Source: Holacanthus passer
Lineage: Eukaryota > Chordata > Actinopteri > Pomacanthidae
Reading direction: 5' to 3'
DNA: 64,000 nucleotides
Assembly (NCBI GenBank): GCA_025331565.1
Contig: JAFREQ010000105.1
Span: forward strand, 992,001-1,056,000
This document shows positions 50,485 through 62,600 of the stretch, in pieces. Under the pieces are notes generated by a model, which was not told where the DNA came from, searched no databases, and saw only the letters and a program-made list of their open reading frames with translations. A program made the position numbers and the translations under genes. Each line of letters begins with the position of its first letter. Position 1 is the first letter of the stretch.

Positions 50485-50658
50485 TCAGAGACCCAGACTC
50501 TGAACCAGCGAGACGCAGCGGAAGCAGAGGGCCAGGAAGCCGGTGCCCAGCAGGTCCCCCAGGGCGGTCAGGTAGGGGATGGAGAAATTGTCAGGGTCCA
50601 GACTCCGTCTCCACATCACACGGATGATGAGGTCGGCTACGTAAAGGAGGATCGCCAC
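50485..50658 (-). CDS. slc41a3: slc41a3 last coding exon and stop
   Basis: A 174-bp coding part with acceptor CCTCCAG. It encodes 57 residues, VAILLYVADLIIRVMW, then the second-half motif DPDNFSIPYLTALGDLLGTG, a short tail ending VQSLGL and TGA at 50487-50485. The cytosolic tail after the last helix is very short. Confidence 0.95.
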   Translation of the reverse strand: MAILLYVADLIIRVMWRRSLDPDNFSIPYLTALGDLLGTGFLALCFRCVSLVQSLGL

Positions 50659-53600
50659 CTGGAGGGAGAAGACAAGTGAGCTGAAAAAGCTGCGATCAGA
50701 GAAAAAAATCTCAACAAAAAACAAAATGTGGATGTAATGAGGAAAAAAATGAAAATGCTAAAAAAGCAAAATCAAAACACATGATTATTGTTGTGATTCC
50801 CAAATAGTTAGCTAAAAGTATGAATAACCAGTTTAAACAGACAGATAAAAGTAATGGATGAATGGTTGAAATGTCCGGCTTCAGTCACACCAAACAGTAC
50901 GAACATAAGCTTCACTAAACAACCTAAACAGTGACAACAATTCAATTCTCTGAAAAATGTCTTACTCCTCTTTATCATCAATAATGTGCAATAACATTCA
51001 GTTTGAAAGCCACTTAAAAGAACATGTTTATACTTCAGTTCCTGTCTAATAGAGCTGCAGCAGGACGTCAGACACAAAGCTTGATGAACCTCTGGACTCG
51101 TGCACCTGAGCTGTTAATAGATATAAACAAGTGTGTTTCCCTCTGCACCTGCTTATGTTTTGTTTGTTACTTTAACACATCGGCCAGATCAGTGATCTCA
51201 AATGCAGATTCCTGTGAATCTTTCACACAGTGAACTCATTCAGCTTTTCCGGAATAAATAAATCTGCAACTTATCTGAACCCTCAAAATGTTATGGTGAT
51301 TGCTAAACAGTCATTGACTTGCTACCAAAGGACACAACATTTTATTTTGTGCATCAAACATAATGAGTCTCAGGTTTGCACAAACACGTAACAGCTGATA
51401 TGACATTATGTTGAAGAGGTCAGAGAGGTGACTGTGGCAGGAGTGTGGTGTACTCTGGGTTCTGTTCCTGAACGAATCTTTATCTCACAGAGCTGCTGAA
51501 ACACCAACACCTGGCACAGGTTATTTCACAGTTAGGCAACAGGTGGCAGCAGCCATTTTTATCAGACTGTACAAAGTCTTACCTTCTGAAGACTGGTTTC
51601 CACAGTTTGTATCAGAGTGTCATGTGAAACATTTGGGCCAACTGAAGGTCAATGAGTTCATGAGAGACGTTCAGTATTAACTACCATTGAGAGGAATATA
51701 AAAATGATTTCTTCTGTGTCTTGTGGCGACATGAACACACCTCACAAAGTGTGTGTATGAAACGACATCAGTTTACCTGCAGCAGAGCAGCGCACAGGTA
51801 GCAGATGATGAAGGCTACAGAGATCGGCGCCTCCTCTCCCTGTAACAGAGAGATGGCGTAGAGGAAGACCAGGTGACCGGGGACGACCAGCATCAGAAGC
51901 ACCCGTGCTGACTTGGAGTTCACCCCTGGGAGACGCAGAGATGAGAGTACTTCATTCAATTTGGTAAAAAGACAGGGTGCAAACTTTTTAAAAATTTTAG
52001 TAGTATGATCACTTCATGCATTGATTTTCCTCACTGTTATCTTGGGCGTGTCTGCTGTGTTCTGGCATTCACACTGAGCGTCTTTACATGTGCACTAATA
52101 TCCTGGTTATAATGAGGTTTTTGGAGTTACCCGATTATGCAGTGTGCATGTAAACATCACCGTTAAGAGTCAGTCTGACTTTTTTGGCCTCTTTGTGGCA
52201 GCAGAACAAGCTGAAATGTGTCAGCAAAAAGTTGCCTATTTACACATCCAACAGATACAGATCAACATCAGCTTTTATATATAGAGGTCTTTCTGGCTAC
52301 CATGAATATAAGTCCATTATTCACTCTCCTTTTAGCTCTGTTTTTGTCTCCATAAACCCTTATCTGAAAAGATAAGCGAATATAAATATCTAGCTCTTTA
52401 GCTGCTAAATGCTCCATTAAGTCCATTAAGATCACCAACTAGTCATTATCTTTGTTGGTCATTGTTGAGGCAGATAGTGTACAACTGGTTTGTTGAGCTT
52501 TTTTGCTGAGAACTGCTGCTTGCTGCTGAAAATGATCCCGACGAGAGGGAAGCAAAACAGTAAAGTTGTGGGCAGTAAACCCAGAACAGTGAGCTGAAAT
52601 GCTAAAAAAGCTCCATAAATCTGAGAGGAACTGCAGAGTCAGGTTATCATCTTGTGTGTGTTTGTCAGCACAAGCAACCCTTTTCACATTACACACAGTC
52701 ATTTGATCTGTAATTAAAACAGTGCAGCTTTGAAGAGATACTGCAACATGACTATTTTTGGATATGAATGAATTTGCTTTAGAAAGGTTGGCTGCTTTTG
52801 ACACCTGCTATCTAGGAATGAAAATTTGTTCTACTGTCGCTCTTATTGTAAGTCACCCTGGAGGTTTTATGTATATAGATATCAAAGTGTACATTAAGCA
52901 AGGCAGTGTTACCTGAGGAGAAGAAGGTGATGCAGGGATTGGGCCAGTGCTGCCTCATCTTGTAGGGCAGCACCCCCGGGATGGTCCAGAAGTGCAGGTA
53001 GGTGGAGATCCTACTCGCCTGGATGGCCACCAAGTTCCCACCCACTCCTACACAGGAGAAGGAAAAGACAGAGAACAGATTGACTGAGTGGGTCAGTGAA
53101 TCAGTGAATGTACAAATGAAGGAGTGGTGCAAAAAAGAGCAACGACTTTACAGGTTGAAACTTCATTTCCACCAACAAATTTATTATGTGTGCTTTTTTA
53201 ACTACATAATGAACTGAAACAGAAAGTTCTTTCCCACAGCAGCTTTAGAATCAGTTACGCTCCATCTCTCCCATCTTCGCCTGCAAACAAATGAAGCCAA
53301 TTAATGACACAGGCTTGGCTCAGCTGTGATCCGGCCGGGGCTCACAGAGAGTCCATCTGAATAAGCCTCACGGGCCAAAAGCACAGCTAAGATCTGGCCG
53401 GTGGAGGCACAGCATTCGAAAGAATGACGGGGATGAACACAAACAAAAGCTCCACCCGATATCTCTCAGACACGAGAGCAGCAACACTTGCATAAGGAAA
53501 GAAAATCATCCTCATGCGGCTGTACGGTTCCGACAGTGAAATGTGACTCTGGTTGTGCAAAAACCATTATGAGCCTTTTCTGAAATTCTGATCGGTGACT

Positions 53601-56600
53601 TGTCTCTGAGTGACTTTGTGTCAAGATCTGTTTGATAAGTCATCTGCAGATTTTTAAACCGATCCCAGATGTATCGTGCTTCAAAGCAACAAAAAAAGCT
53701 CACCAGGGTGAAACACGAGAGATAGAAGATAAGATTTGATCCTCTCATTCTGCTGTGGGTTGAGCCTTTTTATTCAAAGCCGCATTTCTGCAAAACAACA
53801 ACCAGATCCCACCGGTTTTCAAAGTCCATTTTAGTTCTGTCATTGACAAAAGTATCTGTGCCTAATGCAGTTACATCAAACACCTTTCCAAGTATTTACC
53901 CCCAAAAAAATGGCACAGATGTTCTTTTGTGAGACGGAAAAGACTTGAGGGAACATTTAGTAAAACATAATACTGGTTTATATGCAAGCCAGTGAGGGAA
54001 AATGGGAAATGCAAACCAGATTGGCGAATTTAGAATTTGAGTGGTGCAAAGAGAGAGAGAGAGAGAGAGAGGTTGTGAAACAGCAGGAAGATGGGCAGAG
54101 ACAAAATGAGAAACAGTGACAGAGGGAGTCGATGGTTATTAAAGGCCCTGTCAGCTGTGCCAGGACACTGGGTGTGCACCATTAGTGGTTTCTATCGACC
54201 TCTCTCCTCTGCTGCACGCGTCACTTCACAGCCAAACCACTTATCCTGAAGGCTGCTTCTTTTTCAGCCTCTCAGTGCATTTTTCATTATACTTAAACAG
54301 CATTATGGGGTGAAAATCTGTTTTCTATGTGTATAAAGTAACTACAAACCTTCAGACGTTGACAGTTGATTAGGACTCTCTCATGGAGAAAAGAGCTGCT
54401 TCCAAGTCCAAAAAGTCAAATTAAACTGTCGGGGATTGGACGTGGATCAGTTTAGAAAATCAATACACACACTGCAAAATGTTGTTTTCTCTCTTCCTGA
54501 TTATTTCTATTCCTCCATTTAGTGAATCAGTAGCAGGGAGAGATAATCTTTCTCTTGCTTGAGTCTCTAATGCACTGGCTTTTGACATGTTTGACATTTC
54601 TATGGTGCACATCAAGCAGAGCATGTGTCACCACCACAGTGTTGTTGTTGCATTTGCACCATTTTGATGGATAATACATTTGATATTTATTTGAAAGCTA
54701 CTGAATTTTCTGTCCAGACAAACTAAGTTCAGCTGCCTTTGATTCTGACTTGAATACTGTTGCTGTGCTTTACCACACAAAGATTTTAGTAATTTTTGAA
54801 ACAATGGGTCACTGATTTTTCATTTTCTTCTCATTTTCTACGCCGTTGATTTTGTCGGCTCAAATGACAACCGGCACTTGCAGAATTTATCAACTGTAGC
54901 TACCTCGCTAATTAAGGTAACGTTAGGCTTTTAGGATAAGAACTAACCATTGTGTTTGGTGAATACAACACTAGCTCAAATAACACGTTTGACTGGGGTT
55001 GCAGAAGTGTAAACTTTCCCAAATCCAATAAATAGCAGGATAGTGTTGGCCTAAACTTTGATGCCACACACCGCTCCAATTAGAAGATGAGTGAGAGTAT
55101 GAATTTATGTGGAGGTAATGGTTTAGGTTACTTCTGTGTGCAGTAAACTAGTTGCCTGAACATGCAGAGTTTGCACTTTGGAGAAATCAAAAGCTTGACG
55201 GAGCTGCTGCAGTTAGTTATAGTTGCAAACCGGCTCTGTTGATGAGCTGTACAGGGTGTATTTGCACGTACTGTAAATGCAACTCATACATTTTGGAAAA
55301 ACTGTGCAACTGCACGTCTGTAGAGACGACAAAAATGGAACTTGAGAGTGATTCATCAAAGCAGCTTTGATCCACAGGACGGCCTTGGTGCATCTGAAAT
55401 AGATGGTGCTTCTGAAAATGTTCCAGTGGTTTAAAGGCTTCATTTACGGGACATTTTAGCAGCTCTGCGTGTTCAGCCCGTTAACTGTAAATTATGTGTG
55501 CTTCAATATCGGAGCCAAGCATTTTCCAAAGCATCACATATGATTTAAGACTGGTTTCCTTCCCTCCAGACAACCACTGGTTTCAGTTCGTTTCACAATG
55601 ACGATTCAAATTAACTAAACACTTCAAACCAACGTATCGACACCCAGCCCTCCCTGATGATACACATTCAATCGTTTCAGAATCACTTGGTGGAAAGGAC
55701 ATTTTTCAATAGTGGAAATAACCAAATATATATATTATGTTCCTTTTCTGATTACACTTCTCTTAAAGCAATGTTCTGAAGCATTTAACTTAACTCACCT
55801 GCATGAGTCGTTGCATACAACTGCACAACCATGCAACATAACTTGTGAGCAAGAAAAGAAGGTTAAGGTGAAAAAAAAAAAAAAAAGAAAACTATCAGCT
55901 GCCAGTAGCTGCCTGGAAATCAGTCAAAAAAGTCATTTCATGAAGTTGAAGTATGTTGTTGGGGATTAGTGATGCACTCTGCACCAAATCTCAGTGAAAT
56001 CTGAGTGAGAAGCGTTTCTGTTCTCAGAGTTGGACTGTGCTGTCGACTCAGTGTTTAGTATGCTGCTCAGATTCAAACAGGAAGTACCCAAAGAGCACAA
56101 CCTGTACTTACAAATGTAACTACACAACATTTGGGACAAAAGGAGCTTTCACTATAAGACCAAGTGTATCTGACTGAAAGGAATGTTATCACAGCAACTG
56201 ACCACCATCTGTGCAATAATGGTTTCATCTTAATGATGTGGGTGTTTCTGAATCGTCACTCTGGACAACAACATCCAATAAATGGATAAGATGCTAATCA
56301 AACTTGCAGTGTTATTACTCCTTGTGTCATAGCTTTAAAGAGCTCAGCTTACCGTTAATGACGGGCGTAAAGACGGCCATGCCCTCAAAGTTGGGATCAC
56401 TGACTGTCTTGTCCAGTATAAGGCCTCCAAAACTGGAAATCACAAACACAGAGCAAATCAGAACCACATGCTAATTATTAATTAATAGTTCAATATATTA
56501 TTATATAAATTAATTTGAAGTCATACCTGCTAATGGACATGGCTACTATAACAGGCTGCCACCCTGAGCGGAGGACCTCCCTGATCTGAGGGCTCTGTCG

Positions 56601-59600
56601 GGCCACCACCACCCACACTGGGATCAGAGCCAGGAAGACCAGACACACCAGGGGGGACAGGTACCATATATCTGAGACAGGAACAGGCACGAGGAGGTGA
56701 AGAAAAAAATCAGCTGCGCATTAGGACATGTCACACATTGTTCAATAATCAGTACAGCTGTCAATAGTTGACACTTAACTTTACAATGATGTACAACACA
56801 GTGAAAGAAATACTTGACAAAATTCTATAGGTTTTTCTGAATTTCAAGTCATGAATATTTATGTCAAGTTAAAAAAAAAAGTTTTTCCAACATCCGACGA
56901 TGAAGTACAAGATAAGATGAACTAATACACCCACTCACGCACACACACTAACACACACTGGCCCCAGAACAGTTAAGGGACAGGTCACTGACATAAAATG
57001 GCTTGATAAAAATTAAACAGAGTTGCTGTGAATACAGGATGTATGAATGTACACATACACTGCTCCACTGGTCGAGCTGTCTGAGAAAATAAACATGACT
57101 TTTGCTGCCACCTTGTGTTCTGGTTATCAGCATTACAAACTCAAAAAAGGACATTTGTGCAATGGGTCAAGATGCTTCCTCTCATTTGAATTAAAATCAT
57201 AAATTCACATTATAACATTGTTCTCGTTACTACAAAACAAAGCTTCCTCTTATTGGGAGGAAATGTAGAAATCCAGATGTGAATTGTTGGACTCCACTTC
57301 CACTATTACTGTATTTCCTCACCTATATATTCATAGAGCGTGCTGCTGACCCCGGCCAGCAGGGACAGGGTGATCAGATCACCCAGACTTGCAGCGATGG
57401 GGGTGGCCACGTTGTCAGGGTTGATCCCCACCTTCCTGGAGCCAATGATCACTCCAATCATCACCAGGCCTGCAGGGGTGAGTCGAGAGTGAAGGCAAAC
57501 AGAAAGAGGAGAGAAATGAGTTAGTCTGAAAGGACAGGAAGAGAAAATGGGATGATGAAGAAAAAGTTATCACTGTCAATCCCAGTGACTGAAGAGGAGA
57601 AATGCATACAGAAAGAAATAACTGTTTCCACGGCTTGGTACAGCTCGACTCGATGCTTCTCTACTCGCTCTTTTTTCTTTTTCCATTGGGGATAGTACCT
57701 GGTACCTGAAACTCTACTGGTACAGCCTCAGTCAATGTTCCACGCGAGCTGAGCGGATACTCAAAGTGACGTGAAAACTCGCACTACATTGGACATTCTG
57801 CACAAACCAAAAGTTATGAAATTGTGGCCATGGCTGCTTTTTCCTCTTTCCCTGGCTTTTGTGTAAATTACAGACGACTTCAGAAAGATTTCTCCAAACT
57901 CTCTCATCCGCTCAACCAGTTACAGCAGGGCTGTGTTTTGGCTGGAAGGACGGGGGGAAAAAAGTGAGATTAAAAAGGATATCAAAGAGGGAAGGAAACC
58001 ACAAAATAGACAGAAACAAAAGAGTGGTCCCACCCCTCAGAGCTGTTTGGGCCTAGGTGGGATGAAGACTGTGAGGAAGCGTTTTGAGAATTTAATGAGA
58101 AGTCTTACAGAGGCTCCCAAAAAACTGCCTGATGTCCTGCATGTTGATGCAAGCAGAAGAGGTTTGAGAAGTGTCATCTATCAGGACCAAGGAGAGAGTT
58201 TGTGCTCAGTTGCTTTTGTCAGCAGATGATAAAAAAAATATCCCACACATAAGCTGTTACTTTTGGCTTTGAACTGGGCCGTCACCAACAAACTGCACCT
58301 CTATGGAGTCAACAACACATTAACTTACGTCCTAACCACAGCTGCATTGGGTGCAACTCTGATGTGAACACATTGTCGTCATGCAAACAACACTGCTTCT
58401 CATTGGGAGGAGACAAACATGGCTGCCGCTCCAGTCCAAGCTGTCTGTCACATGCTGGAAGTCAAAACACCTCACGACCACCACTGGGCTTTTTTTATTC
58501 CATTATCGTAAACACAGGACATCATCGCAGCAACATATGGTCATGCACGTTTCGTTTTGCAGTCTCGATATGCTGTTTGTTTCTCCTGTGCCGTCCAGAA
58601 GGTGCTGTCCGTCTACCATCTGCCTGAATCCATGTGAAGATCCGTCTTGTTTTCTAATGCTTGCTTACATCCAGATTACTCAGCATAATGATTTTAGTAT
58701 TTACTGTTATAAAGCAGCGCAGCTTTCTTGTAAAGCCGACCAGCTGATAAGGCATAATGTTAGCCAGCATCCTACTTTGTAAACCCTAACATCACCACAT
58801 GAAAAGGCACAATCTGTTAACATTAGAACCTTGAAGTCTAATTACAGCTCGGGGACTTTGTTTGTACAACTAATACATTTATATCTTGTTTTCATCTGGT
58901 GTAATATTGGTGTGTTGACAGACTTAGAGAGATACTTCAGACATGTAGGGACAGATTCACCTCGAGCCAATGCTGAAGTGCTTGTAGACCCAGAACAAGA
59001 AGCCATCTCTCTACCATCTGTTGCTCGCAGTGTGACCTCAAAGCTTTGCATCGTTCATCAGGTAGAGTGGCTTTAGTCTCATATCTAACATTAGCTGTCT
59101 GTAGCAAACAGTCCACTCACTTTACATAATGTAGGAAGGCAAAATGTTAGAAAGACCTCAGTATGATGCAGTCACACCACTCACTAACTATGACCTTTAT
59201 GAATAACATATAATTGAACTAACAGACTGAATATCAGCATAAAAACTGGGAATTGTAAACATTAAACAGGTGGAATTTATGGCAGGGGTGTTGGCAGTTA
59301 AGTTTATGTTGGCTGCTGTTACAATTATATTAGAATTTTCAACATTTTGTTTCTGTTGTAAAACAGTTCTCCAGAAATCTTTGGATGCTGCTGCAAAGAG
59401 ATGGAGGACCTGAAGCTGTGGAGACCAGCCATCATTTACTGGACTGCACTTTCCACCGTAATGGAGATCCAGATGTGATGGAGGCCAAGTGACAAACATG
59501 TTCAGAACATCCATTAAGGCTGGAACCAGTACCATAACAACATACCTTGCACAGTATGTGGCTGAAAATTTTTAGTTGTCTCATCTTCACTGGTGCTGGT

Positions 59601-62600
59601 TGGTGCTGGGTGACTTGTGCATAAATCACATATTTTCACTCACTGCTCTTTGTAAAATCAAAATCAACTCTGCTTTGGTGAAAATTAGCAACTGGTTGAC
59701 AGCATTATTTGAGAATGGCCATTTTCTCTCCCTGGTTACTCACCTAAGGAAAGAGCAGCTACAAAGGCAGTGGTGATGCTGCTGGCACAGAGAACAGCCG
59801 CCTGGTCCAGTTCAACCCCCCCTCGAGAAATTGCCCCTAAACACACGGCTGCCACTGCTGCAAGGAAGCCCACCACTGTGGCCTGGACCTGCAGAAAATA
59901 AAGAGACATTATTATAGCAAAATAATAGCTGTAACACAAAATACATCAGACCAAAGGGAACCACATGCCTTGTAAGTATGTTACCTGTATAAGTGCCAGA
60001 TTGCTGCACACCATGGTCCACTGTTTCTCAGGATCGTCCATTTGGCCTGTGTTGGCCTAAAAACATGGAGATACCAGTCACTTTAAATGTGATGTGGGGG
60101 GGGGCAATTTTAATCAGTCATGTTATATAAGTTTGACACAATTTATTGTTATAATTACATGTTGATATGGAATATTACAGCTTATTTTTCCAGTCTGAAA
60201 CCACTGAAACTCTGGGAAAGAAAAAAATGTTCTTTTACAACTGGGGTTTGGGTAAAACTTTAGCCACAAATTATAGTGTAACTATACTATATAATATACA
60301 ATATATAGGGAATATGGCAGTAACATATCAGCATTGAGGAGGGACCTAGTAATAAATTACACTATAAGTACTTTTTTAATTACACAGTACACAATAAAAT
60401 AGCAGGATACCACTTGTGGCAGTAGGTTTCACTTCAAACTTTTTAAAAGTAGCATATGATATCAAAAGAAAACTATAAAAAGATTCTTCTAAGTGTGACT
60501 TTATACTGTGTGCGTGATATATTCTGTCATTCAACAAACATAGAGCTTGAAGAAAGCCACGTGTTCTGAATCAAATTTGATATTGCATAAGGACATAAAA
60601 TATTTAACACCCAGCCCTTCTTACAGCAGTGGAGAGGCGAGCGGCCAGGGTCATCTCCAGATTTCCTTTGAGTCCGACGAGTGCCGGCACCAGGATGAAC
60701 ACCTCCGTTATCACCTTAAACACTTCCCAGTGCTGGAACACACATATTGGAAATAATCATTTGATATGAAGAGCATTGGAAAACACACAACATATATACA
60801 TTCACTGAATTACAACATTTTTAGTTCTTCCATCTTAACATTGACATATTTGAATTCTTCATCTCCACCTCCTCAGACGAACCCTCTGAACCTCACTGAT
60901 GCAGTTAAATAAGCTCATCACATATTCTCAACAAACCCAGTAGCCTACTTTTCCTGTTTCCACATCTCTGAGCATCGTCTGATGCCACAACATCACACGC
61001 AGGTTCAGTGGGTTTAGAAGACGTACAGCTCACAGAGTCTGCCTCCTATTTTCTGACTACAACTCGAGTTGGCAGGACCGAGACAGTTTAGATCTTTAAA
61101 TAGATGCACATATAAAAGAACAACGCAGCTGCCAAGAGCTGAGTTACGTGGAGCAGGGGGAAGGCAGGGAAGGAATAAGAGATGAGAGGAGGGACTGACA
61201 GGCCGGAAATGGAGGAAGGAAAAAGAGTTGATATAATAAAAAGTTTTGATATAAGAACTTTTCTCAGAGGAAAAAAATGTACAGCACATATATCATCAGT
61301 GATTCAGTTAAATGGCTGAACGCTGGTGGAGCAACATATACACCATATATACAGTTCTGCCTGCAACCCTGTGCACACCAGAATCCAAGGCCCACACCGC
61401 GTTTTGTTTTTTCAGCAAATGTGTCCTTGTATAAACTTGACAAGATTAATGTCTGCAGCAAGTACACGCTGCAAAACACAATTAAAGAAGGGAAGGGATG
61501 CAGCTACTTAGATACGCCTCTGAGCTAAAACCTGCTCAGTCGAGATTATGAACGCCATGTTCAATCAGAAATTATTGGATGTTTTAGAGTAGAGTCAAAG
61601 TCGATGTCCAGGTTCTGCTGACGGCCTTGAAAGTCAATTGTCTAGACAGGGATGGAAATAAAAAAAACAACAATGTAATATTTCTATTTCTGGTGGCCTT
61701 TAACAATCTCTATTCCCCCATACACCCAACATCGCTGTGGGTTCACCAGCTCAACAGTATGAGTCGAGTGTCCACGGCTAATTCAGACGTTCAACTAAAA
61801 GGTGGAAGATATGGATATGCAAGAAACCAATTTACAGTGACACCACTCTGCAGTGCGAGTAAACCTTAATGTGAGGTGTATTTTTTTTTTTAGTTCAGTA
61901 CAGTATATTGTGCATTTGTGCTTTAGCCCCACCCACCAACTTTGAACAACCAATGAGATCATTTCTGCCTCCTGAATCGTTTATATGACAGCAACTGTGG
62001 AGGGGAGCGGGTTTAAAGGGGCTAAACGAGGCCACAAGGACGTACAGATGGATGAATAAGAGTACAGTGGATGGTAGGAGTGTGCTTTTTTTGTGCTGGT
62101 GTGTGTGTGTCTATTTATACACACGGCTCTCAGGTTCTGGACTGGTGGGCCTGGCTGACGGCTGTCATGTTGGGAGGCTATCTTGGGACATGGCCCACTT
62201 GTGCTGTAACACTGCTGCTGCTGCGGCTTCGGCGTGACAGGCGAAAAGCCAGGAGAAGTAAACGCTGTGCCACTCAAGATCTCTCAGGAGAAAAAATATT
62301 TTTTGCCGTTATTGTCATCATAATTACGAATATTAATACTTATCAGCACTAGAGACGTCATTATTGTATCGTCTGCATGTTCACTTTTCAGAAAAGTACA
62401 AGCTGTATTTCAGACTAACACTCATGTAAGAAATATTGGAAATACTTGAAATACTTTCTTTTATGTGATACCAGGATATCAAAGTTTCTTCTGCCTCTCC
62501 CTCTCTCTGGCCTCCTTTCTTTCATCCGCCAACCACTTACTGAATTAACTCTTTACTTTTATCCCAGGGCTCTCCTCTCCCTCCCACATCTAAATCTGAT

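Larger units (their letters stand above)
50659..60624 (-). other. slc41a3 introns between the visible exons
   Basis: Intron lengths, from 3' to 5' of the gene: 1118, 987, 3305, 94, 651, 2274, 96 and 568 bp. The 3.3-kb intron holds a repeat-free, more G+C-rich block at 53230-53470 that may be regulatory, and a GA array. Sequence near 52060-52160 (CCTGGTTATAATGAGG, CCGATTATGCAG) resembles a fish repeat. No extra exon was seen. Confidence 0.7.

Noticed and set aside
58831..59076. Frame with DLERYFRHVGTDSPRAN as a possible gene exon
   Set aside because: On the strand opposite to slc41a3, no family recognised, and it lies among transposon debris; no supported splice sites.
62052..62352. Basic, partly hydrophobic frames in an slc41a3 intron
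   Set aside because: They are opposite in strand to the gene, unrecognised, and the flanking slc41a3 exons join in phase without them.
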